From NCBI RefSeq assembly GCF_013415115.1, contig NZ_JACCDD010000006.1, forward strand, positions 62,001 to 126,000: DNA of 64,000 nt. Reading direction: 5' to 3'. The notes beneath the pieces are model-generated. The model ran no database searches and had not been told where the DNA came from. It worked only from the letters and a program-made list of their open reading frames with translations. The position numbers were made by a program, and so were the translations under genes. Below, one piece after another: positions 45,026-53,491 of the stretch; positions within the stretch are counted from its first letter, which is position 1; every line of letters starts with the position of its first letter. This stretch comes from Vreelandella zhaodongensis. GTDB taxonomy: Bacteria; Pseudomonadota; Gammaproteobacteria; Pseudomonadales; Halomonadaceae.

Positions 45026-45143
45026 CGCAGGGAGTAATCATAACCAGTGCCATATGGATAAAGATGATGAGAAGGATGGTCGTCGAAATTGACGCTGGGT
45101 AGAGTGCGACCCCTGATAATATAATTAGGTATCGGTTGAGCCA

Positions 45144-46367
45144 ATGACGATAACAAAAGCCGACAAATATTCAGCCAGCGAACAAGGCTTGGGGTACATC
45201 TACCAAGCTCGTCTCGCCCTGCTTCATTTATTGCAATTGTCGGAGGACACCGCTGTCTTCTTGGAAAAGGACGACGACCTCGATTTCATTGACGGTAATG
45301 GCGGAAAATCTCTCGCATCACTCAAGCACAAGGCGGTAGGCGACAAGCTGGCCAATCTGTCCACGGACTTTTGGAAGTCGGTGAACATCTGGCTGGAGCG
45401 GTACAAGCGTGATGGACGTTCCGCATCTAGCCTGCAGTTCTTCCTGTTTACTACGGGGACCGTGAGTGTCGGTTCGTTTCTCGCACGTCTTCTCCCTAAC
45501 CAGCCCGCCCCTTCAGGCGATTTGGCGCCACTAACTGAACTAGCGAATGCCTCGCTCGCCAGCTCTAAGTCGCAACTCATCGCGCCGATCGTTGCGTCGT
45601 TCAATGAGCTGAGTGAACCAGAGAAGCAGGATTTTCTCGAACGTATTCTGATCCTAGACGGCAGCTCGCGTATCGATGATATCCCGTCGATCATCAGGGA
45701 TAAGCACATGCGAAGTATCCGGCGCGAACACCGCGAGTTCGTGTTCGAGCGACTGGAAGGCTGGTGGACTGATGCCGTGATTAAGCAGTTGACACACGCA
45801 CGGACGGAAGGAATTTTCGGTTATGAGGTATCGGACAAACTCTCCAACTTTGCCGAGGAATACAAAACGGACAACCTTCCCATCACTTTCCGAGGAAAAC
45901 AGCCCGCAGGCGAGATTGATATCGAGGAAGATCCTCGCTTGTTCGTGGCGCAACTCCGCGAGATCGGCCTCTCCTCCAGCCGTATCAGAAGTGCCGTCCT
46001 AGATTACTATCGCGCGTTCCAGCAGCGATCCGCTTGGGCACGCGAGAACCTGCTGGTGTCAGAAGAAGTCGAGGAATACGAAGATCGTCTTGCTGACGAG
46101 TGGAATCGCTACAAGGATGTTGTCTTCGAAAAGTTGGCAGACGATAGCGCCGAGAACGCGCTTCGTGAAGCCGGCGCGATGCTCTATAACTGGGCGGAGT
46201 TCGAGACAGGAAAGCTCGAATCCTTACGCATCCGCGCCCGAGTTACTGAGCCTTATGTCCTCCGTGGAAGCTTCCATATTTTGGCTGATGCCGCGCCCGA
46301 ACCTAGGGTCTACTGGCATCCCAGATTTTTTGATCGTCTTGGCAAAGTACTCGGAGTGGCCTTGTGA
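45144..46367 (+). CDS. ABC-3C system effector protein with nuclease-like N-terminus
   Basis: A 407-aa protein, first of three coupled genes. The N-terminus (GYIYQARLALLHLL, then FLEKDDDLDF and SLASLKHKAV) fits the Cap4/DUF4297-type restriction-like nuclease, with candidate residues E41, D43-D45 and K61/K63. The rest resembles the C-terminal domain of ABC-three-component proteins. ABC-3C systems are predicted conflict systems built from an effector, a middle component and an SMC-like ATPase. The set is complete here. The nuclease reading is an inference. Confidence 0.75.
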   Translation: MTITKADKYSASEQGLGYIYQARLALLHLLQLSEDTAVFLEKDDDLDFIDGNGGKSLASLKHKAVGDKLANLSTDFWKSVNIWLERYKRDGRSASSLQFFLFTTGTVSVGSFLARLLPNQPAPSGDLAPLTELANASLASSKSQLIAPIVASFNELSEPEKQDFLERILILDGSSRIDDIPSIIRDKHMRSIRREHREFVFERLEGWWTDAVIKQLTHARTEGIFGYEVSDKLSNFAEEYKTDNLPITFRGKQPAGEIDIEEDPRLFVAQLREIGLSSSRIRSAVLDYYRAFQQRSAWARENLLVSEEVEEYEDRLADEWNRYKDVVFEKLADDSAENALREAGAMLYNWAEFETGKLESLRIRARVTEPYVLRGSFHILADAAPEPRVYWHPRFFDRLGKVLGVAL

Positions 46368-46852
46368 AGCAATGGAACCTGCGCCCTGTCGAGATTCGGA
46401 ATCTGTTCAACCCAGCCTTCTGCGGTTTGGTCCTTTACCGTGCCCTCTCTAGTTACGAGGAACAAGATACCCGCGGCATGCCTTTCTCTCTTTCGCTGCT
46501 GGTACTGCCATTGTGCCTACACAAGGATTCGCGAGAAGTCCTTGCAGGCAGTCCACGTAGTTATCTCCTCAAGACCACGGAAAAGAACCAGCAGATTACA
46601 CTGGGGTTCGCTGACCGAGTGACGCAGATGCTGCCCTATGTCTTCGAGGGTTTCGGTTTGCTGATGGAACGGGGGTGCATCGTCGTTGGGGATGACGGTC
46701 GCATTCAGGCCGTGCCCAACAAGGTTCGCAAGACCGTCAGGGGAACTGACGAGACCGTTTCTTGCCAGAAAGTGGCACGGATCCTGGGGCGGGAATTCGC
46801 GCGCATTGCCGATCCGGTGACCGTTTACACGACTTTTGGGATTCGTCCATGA
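46364..46852 (+). CDS. ABC-3C middle component
   Basis: A 162-aa protein between the effector and the ATPase. The GTG start at 46364 overlaps the upstream stop by 4 bp, and its own stop overlaps the ATPase ATG, so all three are translationally coupled. It starts with EIRNLFNPAFCGLVL and has conserved blocks PFSLSLLVLPL and GFADRVTQMLPYVFEG, the pattern of the small adaptor family in these systems. Confidence 0.7.
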   Translation: MKQWNLRPVEIRNLFNPAFCGLVLYRALSSYEEQDTRGMPFSLSLLVLPLCLHKDSREVLAGSPRSYLLKTTEKNQQITLGFADRVTQMLPYVFEGFGLLMERGCIVVGDDGRIQAVPNKVRKTVRGTDETVSCQKVARILGREFARIADPVTVYTTFGIRP

Positions 46853-48792
46853 AGATTAGCTCTATCCATATCTACAGCCACGACGGTCAACGCCGGGATC
46901 TCCGGTTTAGGGTCGAAGGGCTCAATGTCATAACCGGACGCTCCTCTACCGGTAAGTCTGCACTCTCCGAGATCATTGAGTATTGCATGGGCCGCTCCTC
47001 ATTTAATGTTCCCGAAGGCGTAATTCGCGACAAAGTGGCATGGTTCGCCGTGATCTATCAGTTCGAGAAAGAGCAGGTTCTAGTGGCTAAGCCGAGCCCA
47101 GCTAGCGCAGGAGCCAGTTGCAGCATGGCGATGCTCCGACGTGGTACTCAGTTGCAGACGCCTGCGTTCAAGGATTTGGCGGCCAACGCTGATGACGATA
47201 GCGTTGTGGAATTGCTGTCGCGCCTGCTCGGTGTTCCCGAGAACCGCACAGATGTCGCGCTTGAACACAGCCGCGACAGTTACGACGCAAACGTCAAGCA
47301 CACGTTCTACTATCTGTTCCAGAAGCAAGGGCTGATAGCCAACAAGGATCAGCTCTTCTACCGCCAGAACGAGCCGTACCAGCCTCAGGCAATCCGCGAC
47401 ACTCTGCCGATCCTGCTCGGCGTCTCTTCCTGCGACCGCTATGAACTGGAATCTCGTCTGCGCACAGCCCAGCGGGATCTGAGGATTAACAGCAAGCAGT
47501 TGGAACAGGCGCGCAACGCTATCGACACATCGCACGAGCAGGCCATCAGCCTCTATTCGGAAGCCAGAAGCGTCGGTGTCATTGGAGGCGGGGAGAGCGC
47601 GAACGGAAGCGGGATCATCGAGGCGCTGAGGTCTGCGCTGTCGTGGAAGCCCGAAATGGTACCCGACGACGACGGCGGCCGGATTTCGCTCTTGGAAGAA
47701 GATCTAAGCCAGCTGCGCCAGGAACGACGAGACACCCAGGCGAGGATCGACGCGGCACGACAGTTTGCCAAGCGGGCGGGTGGCTACGAGAATGAGGCAG
47801 CCGAACAATTGGATCGACTGGCGTCGATCAAGGCTATGCCGAAAAACCCGGACAACGGCGAATGGCAATGGCCGTTCAGCGAGCGAAACCTAGCGATGGA
47901 GTCTCCAATCGCCGCGGCCTTGCTCGGCGAGTTGGAGTCGCTTGACAGCGAATTGCGCATCGCGACCGGCCAGCGTCCAAAGCTCGAATCCTACCTTTCC
48001 GAACTGACGAGCAAAGTGGACGAGATAGCGGGCGCCATTAAGCAGAAGGAAGCAGAACTATCTGCGGCGATCTCGGCTAACGAGGTCATATCTCAAATGG
48101 GCTCCCGCAATAATGCGGCAGCGCGCGTGGTTGGTCGCATCAGCCTGTTTCTGGAGACGCTTCTGCCGAACGAAGAACTTGCTCGGTTAGAAGCACAGAA
48201 TCGTCGTCTCAACAATAAGGTTAAGCAGCTTGAAGACCAGATTGGCGCCGATGACAGCAACGAGCGCTTAGCCTCGATTCTCAACACTATCTCCGTAAAC
48301 CTGTCACGTTATATCCAAAAGTTCAACGCCGAGTTCAGTCCTTACCCCGCGCGGTTAAGCCTGCCACAGTTGACTATAATTTTCGATCGCCCCGAACGCC
48401 CGGTTCCGATGGCGCGGACTGGAGGCGGCGAAAATCATTTGGCCTACCACCTATCGGCACTGCTTGCGCTACATCTTTTCGCCGCAAAGAATGACCGGCC
48501 AATCCCTCGCTTCCTGCTGATCGATCAGCCGACCCAGGTCTATTTTCCGTCTGAGCAGGTCTATAACGACGCCGATGGATCAATACAGAAGACAGAGGCC
48601 GATGCCGACCTAGATGCAGTGCGTCGACTGTTCGAGTTATTGCTAAAGTTCACTCAGGAGGAGGTTCCTGGTTTCCAACTAATCATCACCGAGCACGCGA
48701 ACCTTCGTGACCACTGGTTTCAAAAATCGTTGGTCGAAGAGCCTTGGACAAAGCCGCCGGCCCTAGTTCCAGAAGAGTGGCAAAGCATATGA
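46849..48792 (+). CDS. DUF3732-type SMC/Rad50-like ATPase of the ABC-3C system
   Basis: A 647-aa ATPase. Walker A is GRSSTGKS (30-37), Walker B is FLLIDQPTQ near residue 545, the ABC signature-like GGGENH region lies before it, and the switch histidine is in ITEHANL. Charged heptad-rich stretches between about 215 and 440 indicate a coiled-coil. ATG 46849 forms ATGA with the middle component stop; the upstream extension is not used. DUF3732 proteins form the ATPase of ABC-3C systems. Confidence 0.8.
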   Translation: MKISSIHIYSHDGQRRDLRFRVEGLNVITGRSSTGKSALSEIIEYCMGRSSFNVPEGVIRDKVAWFAVIYQFEKEQVLVAKPSPASAGASCSMAMLRRGTQLQTPAFKDLAANADDDSVVELLSRLLGVPENRTDVALEHSRDSYDANVKHTFYYLFQKQGLIANKDQLFYRQNEPYQPQAIRDTLPILLGVSSCDRYELESRLRTAQRDLRINSKQLEQARNAIDTSHEQAISLYSEARSVGVIGGGESANGSGIIEALRSALSWKPEMVPDDDGGRISLLEEDLSQLRQERRDTQARIDAARQFAKRAGGYENEAAEQLDRLASIKAMPKNPDNGEWQWPFSERNLAMESPIAAALLGELESLDSELRIATGQRPKLESYLSELTSKVDEIAGAIKQKEAELSAAISANEVISQMGSRNNAAARVVGRISLFLETLLPNEELARLEAQNRRLNNKVKQLEDQIGADDSNERLASILNTISVNLSRYIQKFNAEFSPYPARLSLPQLTIIFDRPERPVPMARTGGGENHLAYHLSALLALHLFAAKNDRPIPRFLLIDQPTQVYFPSEQVYNDADGSIQKTEADADLDAVRRLFELLLKFTQEEVPGFQLIITEHANLRDHWFQKSLVEEPWTKPPALVPEEWQSI

Positions 48793-48814
48793 TCTGCACG
48801 ATATGTCAATTATG

Positions 48815-48865
48815 AAGGCATAGCAAAGCATTGTAGCGGACAAGCCGCTGAATGCGGAGTTATAG
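48815..48865 (+). repeat. Short attC-like hairpin after the ABC-3C genes
   Basis: Arms AGCATT and AGCGG pair with AATGC and CCGCT around a 5-base loop, and the right edge is GTTATAG. The left core is degenerate (CATAGCA). Position between two cassette genes supports an attC, but the site is weak. Confidence 0.4.
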
Positions 48866-48880
48866 AATACTGGAGAGAGT

Positions 48881-49320
48881 GTGTTAATTGGCGACATTAA
48901 TATTCAGGCATTGCTTGAGGAGTTTGTTGGCGAGCAGGCTCAACTACTCAAGAATGACGCAAGTGAGCAAGCAATATCGCATCAGCTGGCGAGAAACTAT
49001 CTCCTTACTTATCCGATTGGCACGTTGACTGTGAATACAATCGGAAAATGGAAGTCGTGAAAAGACTAATTTATGCGGTTTCGCCTACCGGGGAAGCCTC
49101 TGAGCGTAACGTAGTGCCAGACATTATTATTTACAAGCGTATGACAGCCGAGAATTTACTGGCTGTAGAGATCAAGAAATCGACTAATCAAGAGCATAGC
49201 TTTAAAGATCAGGCGAAACTCTCAGCGTTCAGAGATCAGTTGAGCTATCAGAATTCGTTGTTTATTCGTTTTCTCACCGGGGGAAATAATACTGGAATCG
49301 TCGAGTGTCATTGGCAGTGA
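48881..49320 (+). pseudogene. Frameshifted PD-(D/E)XK-like nuclease gene
   Basis: A frame from GTG 48881 (ribosome site GGAGAG) reads LIGDINIQALLEEF and RNYLLTYPI up to 49018, then runs to a nearby stop. The next frame continues WHVDCEYNRKMEVVKRLIYAV and NVVPDIIIYKR, then LAVEIKKS, down to 49320. Adding one T at the 49018/49019 junction (att-tgg) joins them into a single protein of about 146 codons. The D and ExK residues fit a nuclease-like fold. Confidence 0.7.
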
Positions 49321-49323
49321 ATT

Positions 49324-49401
49324 TTATAACAAAGCTAGGCACGGCGACGGCTTTTTCGTTTCGCCTTCACTATAAAGCCGCGCGTACTAGCGGCGTTAGG
49401 G
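49324..49401 (+). repeat. attC site 2
   Basis: Left core TTATAAC (49324-49330) and right core GTTAGGG (49395-49401). GCTAG pairs with CTAGC, and CGGCTTT with AAAGCCG, leaving extruded bases as in attC sites. The stretch AAAGCCGCGCG is typical of class-1-like attC sites. Confidence 0.75.
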
Positions 49402-49414
49402 CAAGGAGAGTAAA

Positions 49415-50206
49415 TTGCCGAAGTACGAAGAAGCTTCTTATTTAAATGACCAGAATGAATGGGAGCTTGTCTCCTATTTAGAGCTGGCTAGCGAAGAACG
49501 AAGAGCGGATTTGCGCGAAAGGGATCTCAGGGAAAAGCCTCAAGGTCTTTTCCAGCTTGGGATCAGAAATCACCCCAAAACGCCACATTTCTTTGAGAAA
49601 AAACCTATCAGGACTGATTTGCAGCCAGGTATCAAAGAGAGCGAAGAGCATAATAAGCAGCAAAAAATGATATGCGCTTTTCTTAACAAGTATGAAAAAC
49701 ATAATCTTGGTTATTATGAGCGTCCATGGGATAAGCAAGACAAAGGGTATGAATCACTGGTAAAGGTCAAGAATTATACATGGGGTAAAGAGGTAAGGTT
49801 TGGACTAATATACGGGAAATATGTTGTTTTCGATATATTTGGAAGAGATGAAGAAAGTTTGGCTTTAACAGATAAGTCGCCTTTCATAGCAATAGAGGTT
49901 GTTGATACGCACTTTCATTCTCAGAAGGCGTTCAAAGTTTTACTAGAAACAAGCAAAAACCTACCTTTAATCGTAGGCTATATGTTTTTGACTGTTACAC
50001 CTCATTTTAACTCAGTAAAAAAGCCGGTCAGATCTAACTCATTTTCAAACGTAAGGTTCCAGTGCTACATCTCTGATGGCTCATTTTGGTACCGGAATGA
50101 GCGGCTCGAAGATCTTTATGAAGTTTCACCTGCCGCGCCGGAAGTGTATTACAATTTGATTAAGGAGAAGCTATATGAAGATGGCTATATTAGGGCGGAA
50201 CCTTAA
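49415..50206 (+). CDS. Hypothetical cassette protein (263 aa)
   Basis: TTG start at 49415 with an AAGGAGAG site 5 bases upstream. The protein is strongly charged, has no signal or membrane segment, and contains no motif I recognise. A central KYEKHNLGYYERPWDKQDKG stretch and YGKYVVFDIFGRD look like a folded enzyme or nucleic-acid-binding domain; acidic SPFIAIEVVDTHF recalls an ExxD-type nuclease-like strand but this is weak. Base composition is richer in A and T than the chromosome, as for many cassettes. Confidence 0.55.
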   Translation: MPKYEEASYLNDQNEWELVSYLELASEERRADLRERDLREKPQGLFQLGIRNHPKTPHFFEKKPIRTDLQPGIKESEEHNKQQKMICAFLNKYEKHNLGYYERPWDKQDKGYESLVKVKNYTWGKEVRFGLIYGKYVVFDIFGRDEESLALTDKSPFIAIEVVDTHFHSQKAFKVLLETSKNLPLIVGYMFLTVTPHFNSVKKPVRSNSFSNVRFQCYISDGSFWYRNERLEDLYEVSPAAPEVYYNLIKEKLYEDGYIRAEP

Positions 50207-50214
50207 TAAAAAAG

Positions 50215-50327
50215 CCCTAACAAGCGCAGTCACGGCGACGGCTTTTTCATTGCGGCTGCGCCTTCATTACTAAGCCGCGCGTGTTGCGGGCACTATGCAA
50301 AGCGTTCGCCTTGACGTACGTGTTATA
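50215..50327 (+). repeat. attC site 3, right edge uncertain
   Basis: The left core CCCTAAC (50215-50221) is followed by GCGC and the same GGCGACGGCTTTTTC / AAGCCGCGCG stem as in attC site 2. Two right edges are possible: ACTATGC at 50292 (core with the invariant GTT mutated) or GTTATAA at 50321. If the first is true, the site cannot recombine. Confidence 0.6.
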
Positions 50328-50370
50328 AAGCATACACTTGGTGGAAAGTTTAACACGCAAGAGGTGCATC

Positions 50371-50613
50371 ATGACCGGAATCACAGCGACTGAGGCGCGC
50401 AGCAACCTTTATAGGTTGATTGACGAAACGGCCGAGTCCCATCAGCCAATTGTCATTATGGGCAAGCGTAACAAGGCTGTCCTGGTATCCGAAGAAGACT
50501 GGTCAGCCATTCAAGAAACACTTTACCTGCTATCTGTACCTGGAATGCGTGAGTCTATTTGTGAGGGGATGGATACCCCCGTGGATGAGTGCAATGAGGA
50601 GCTAGACTGGTGA
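50371..50613 (+). CDS. yefM: YefM/Phd family antitoxin
   Basis: An 80-aa antitoxin with the Phd/YefM DNA-binding N-terminus (TATEARSNLYRLIDE) and the VIMGKRNKAVLVSEEDW core. The frame starts earlier, but ATG 50371 follows an AAGAGGTG site and matches the family start. It precedes the toxin with a 4-bp overlap and should autoregulate the pair. Confidence 0.9.
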   Translation: MTGITATEARSNLYRLIDETAESHQPIVIMGKRNKAVLVSEEDWSAIQETLYLLSVPGMRESICEGMDTPVDECNEELDW

Positions 50614-50873
50614 CATGGAAGTTGATCTACACCAAACAAGCCCAGAAAGATGCAAAGAAACTAGCCTCCAGCGGCCTCAAGCTAAAAGCTCAGGAATTGT
50701 TGGAACTGGTTGCAGAAGATCCTTACCGCAAACCTCCCCCCTTTGAGAAGCTAATTGGCGATCTTGCAGGAGCCTATTCTCGCCGAATCAATATCCAGCA
50801 TCGCTTGGTGTACCAAGTACTCGAAGATGAGCAAGTGGTAAAAGTTCTCCGGCTTTGGAGCCACTACGAATAA
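50610..50873 (+). CDS. yoeB: YoeB/Txe family mRNA-interferase toxin
   Basis: An 87-aa ribosome-dependent RNase toxin. Catalytic positions are kept: E46 (PPFEKL), R65 (QHRLVYQV), H85 and Y86 in the C-terminal SHYE. The GTG start overlaps the antitoxin stop (GTGA). Toxin-antitoxin pairs like this are common stabilisers in integron arrays. Confidence 0.92.
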   Translation: MTWKLIYTKQAQKDAKKLASSGLKLKAQELLELVAEDPYRKPPPFEKLIGDLAGAYSRRINIQHRLVYQVLEDEQVVKVLRLWSHYE

Positions 50874-50874
50874 T

Positions 50875-50945
50875 GCGTAACCAATCGCTGTTGCCGGACA
50901 ATTTCTCCACCGCTGCGCGGCTCCAAAATTGTCGCAAAGTTAGGT
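50875..50945 (+). repeat. attC site 4, last in the array
   Basis: Left core GCGTAAC (50875-50881), right core GTTAGGT (50939-50945, exact GTTRRRY), internal arms GACAATTT/AAATTGTC. It is 71 bp, a compact attC. It ends the cassette region; the chromosome resumes with the Rho paralogue promoter. Confidence 0.75.
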
Positions 50946-51134
50946 CGTCGAGGCTGCAGAAAAACTCCGTATACTGCAAAGTTCTGGTAGTGATCAACTA
51001 CCAAGATCAGCTCCAACCGGGTACCTTCGCGCACTCGTTAGACTTATCCTTTTTCCATCCCAAGTACCGCAACTGTGCGACTGCTCGGCTGGCTATGTTA
51101 TCAATCAAGGTTTTCAAGGCGATCCATCAATATT

Positions 51135-52088
51135 ATGGCGAGAAAAACACTCAGTTTGAAAACGAAAAGGCAGCTAGATGCCAAGCCCGCCGACGAAGTT
51201 GAAGATCAATTTCCTGATGATCCCGAAAAACGTTTTTTAAATGGCGTCGCTATTCATCCCTCCCCACGCATTGTTTTAGAGCTTGGTTCTAAGCAGCGTA
51301 GTGTGCGCGCGATGGATTTGATTACGCCTATTGGGATGGGGCAACGTGGGTTGATTGTTGCGCCGCCGGGCTCTGGCAAAACGACGATGTTAAAACATAT
51401 CTGTCAGGCCGTGGCAGAAGCTTATCCTGACATAAAGCTGTATGCCTTGCTGATTGATGAACGCCCTGAAGAAGTGACCGATTTTAAGCGCAGTGTGTCG
51501 GCAGACGTACATGCATCGTCTTCCGACGAAAGCTACTCACACCATGTGCACTTGGCCAATAAGCTGCTTGAGACGGCGCGTAAGCAGGCGGGCGAGGGTC
51601 ATGATGTGATGATTGTGATCGATTCTCTTACGAGACTGTCGCGCGTTCATAATGCCGAGCAGCGCGGCAATGGTCGCACCATGTCGGGTGGGCTGGATTC
51701 TCGCGCGATGGAAATACCACGGAAACTGTTTGGCGCTGCGAGAAAGATCGAGAATGGCGGATCGCTCACCATTCTGGCCACCGTACTGGTGGATACCGGA
51801 AGTCGTATGGATCAGGTGATTTTCGAGGAGTTCAAGGGCACGGGCAATATGGAAATCGTGTTATCACGGGAAGTGGCAAGTCAACGGATTTTCCCAGCGA
51901 TAGATATTGCCAAAAGCAGTACCCGTCGAGAAGAGCTTTTGATTGATGCAAAAGACATTGAAAAAGTACGCACATTGCGTCGAGCGTTGACACATCTTAA
52001 GCCAGTAGAAGGCGCGCAGAAGTTGTTTGAGTTATTGGAGAGATATCCAACCAATGCCGAGCTGTTAGATGCGTTTTCACCCGCCTAG
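51135..52088 (+). CDS. Short Rho paralogue lacking the RNA-binding domain
   Basis: A 317-aa protein matching the ATPase domain of transcription terminator Rho: P-loop APPGSGKTT (76-84), LLIDERPEEVTDF, MSGGLDSRAM (Q-loop region), FGAARKIENGGSLTI and arginine-finger region STRREELL. The N-terminal Rho_N and cold-shock RNA-binding domains are absent; only about 40 residues precede the ATPase core. ATG 51135 is used. It is unlikely to be the housekeeping Rho, which should be full length elsewhere. Confidence 0.85.
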   Translation: MARKTLSLKTKRQLDAKPADEVEDQFPDDPEKRFLNGVAIHPSPRIVLELGSKQRSVRAMDLITPIGMGQRGLIVAPPGSGKTTMLKHICQAVAEAYPDIKLYALLIDERPEEVTDFKRSVSADVHASSSDESYSHHVHLANKLLETARKQAGEGHDVMIVIDSLTRLSRVHNAEQRGNGRTMSGGLDSRAMEIPRKLFGAARKIENGGSLTILATVLVDTGSRMDQVIFEEFKGTGNMEIVLSREVASQRIFPAIDIAKSSTRREELLIDAKDIEKVRTLRRALTHLKPVEGAQKLFELLERYPTNAELLDAFSPA

Positions 52089-52157
52089 CGGTGGAAACGG
52101 TCTTTGACGACTGCAAGTTTTTTAAAAGAGACGTTGACTCCAGAAGTATTTAACAGT

Positions 52158-52200
52158 GAAGCCCACCTTTATATTTATCTAAAAGGTGAGCTTCTTTGTT
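52158..52200. terminator. Bidirectional terminator between Rho paralogue and DEAD-box gene
   Basis: The stem GAAGCCCACCTTT / AAAGGTGAGCTTC has one mismatch and a 10-base loop; T-rich sequence follows on the plus strand. It lies between convergent genes. Confidence 0.75.
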
Positions 52201-52205
52201 AAGGC

Positions 52206-53402
52206 TTAACGACTGCTTTTTTTAACATGGTTCAAGTTGGAAGCGGGTACTGCTTTTTTAACCGGAAAGCCCTCAACTTCTTTGCGCTCAATCGTATTTT
52301 TCAAACGCTTTTCAATCGCACAAAGGTTCTTAAAGTCACTGATGTCGACAAGAGAGATGGCTTCACCTGAGGCACCCGCGCGGCCGGTGCGACCTATACG
52401 GTGGATGTACTCTTCTGGCTGAAAAGGTAAATCGTAATTCACCACACGGCTCAGTTCACCGATATCCAACCCCCGAGCGGCTACGCCCGTGGCAACTAGG
52501 TACTTCAGTTCGCCAGTTTTGAACTGATCTAACACCTTCTCGCGCATGGCCTGGCTTCTGCCGCCATGAATGGAATCGGCAGCGATGCCGCGTTTTTCCA
52601 GTTGAGCAACAAGCTTGGCTGCACTGTGTTTTTTCTCGACAAAAATAAGCGCCTGATCCCACGCTTGCTCGTTGATTAAGTGACTCAACAGGGCGGACTT
52701 GGTGTCTTTGTCTACCGTGATTAGCCACTGTTTGATATTGGCGGCGGCGCGGATGTTGGGAGAGATGGATATGTCAGCCGCCAGGTCGGTCATCTTACTA
52801 TCTGAAAAACCGTAGGCGAGGGCGCGAACGTCGCCGGTCATGGTGGCTGAGAACAGTAGGTTCTGACGGTTTTCAGGCAGGCGTACGATGATTTTGTGGA
52901 TATCATCGACAAAGCCCATGTCGACCATTCTGTCCGCTTCGTCCAGCACCATGACTTCAAGTTCATCAAAGTGCAGCGCACGCTGATGCGCTAAATCAAG
53001 CAACCTACCCGGCGTGGCGACCAGAATATCCACTCCTTCGATTAGCCGGTCTTTTTGCGGCGCGGTATCAACACCGCCATACACAGCCATAGAGGTTAAC
53101 TGTGTGTGTTTAGCGTATTGAGCCACATTGGCTTCGACCTGAACCGCTAACTCGCGGGTCGGCACCAAAATCAGCGCACGTATGCGCTTGCCGCGTAACG
53201 TTTCCGCGTTGCTGAATCGCTCTAGCAGAGGCAGAACAAAGGCAGCAGTTTTGCCTGTGCCTGTCTGTGCGGTGGCGATTAAGTCTTTGCCCGAAAGAAT
53301 GGCAGGAATCGCTTGTTCCTGGATGGGCGTTGGCGTTTTGTAACCTAGTTCGGTAATCGCTTGAACAAGAGGACGGGATAAGCCTAGTTTTGAAAATGGC
53401 AT
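52206..53402 (-). CDS. DEAD-box RNA helicase, RhlE-like
   Basis: A 398-aa ATP-dependent RNA helicase. All core motifs are present: Q motif around TPTPIQEQAIP, motif I AQTGTGKT, Ia PTRELAVQ, II DEAD, III SAT, and VI HRIGRTGR. The C-terminal tail is short and basic. The size and motif set fit RhlE rather than DbpA or CsdA. Confidence 0.9.
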   Translation of the reverse strand: MPFSKLGLSRPLVQAITELGYKTPTPIQEQAIPAILSGKDLIATAQTGTGKTAAFVLPLLERFSNAETLRGKRIRALILVPTRELAVQVEANVAQYAKHTQLTSMAVYGGVDTAPQKDRLIEGVDILVATPGRLLDLAHQRALHFDELEVMVLDEADRMVDMGFVDDIHKIIVRLPENRQNLLFSATMTGDVRALAYGFSDSKMTDLAADISISPNIRAAANIKQWLITVDKDTKSALLSHLINEQAWDQALIFVEKKHSAAKLVAQLEKRGIAADSIHGGRSQAMREKVLDQFKTGELKYLVATGVAARGLDIGELSRVVNYDLPFQPEEYIHRIGRTGRAGASGEAISLVDISDFKNLCAIEKRLKNTIERKEVEGFPVKKAVPASNLNHVKKSSR

Positions 53403-53491
53403 GAGGTGCTCAGACAGATGGTCGTAAGGTGTGTCGAAAATTAAAGATGAGGCAGTATAGCGTAAATAGCGTCGACGTCAGTGGTTGCGGC

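Noticed and set aside
51037-51043. GTTAGAC as a further integron core
   Set aside because: No complementary left core or palindromic body lies at attC distance.
39952-51134. Integron integrase or transposase in the island
   Set aside because: All long frames were examined; none shows tyrosine-recombinase or transposase motifs.
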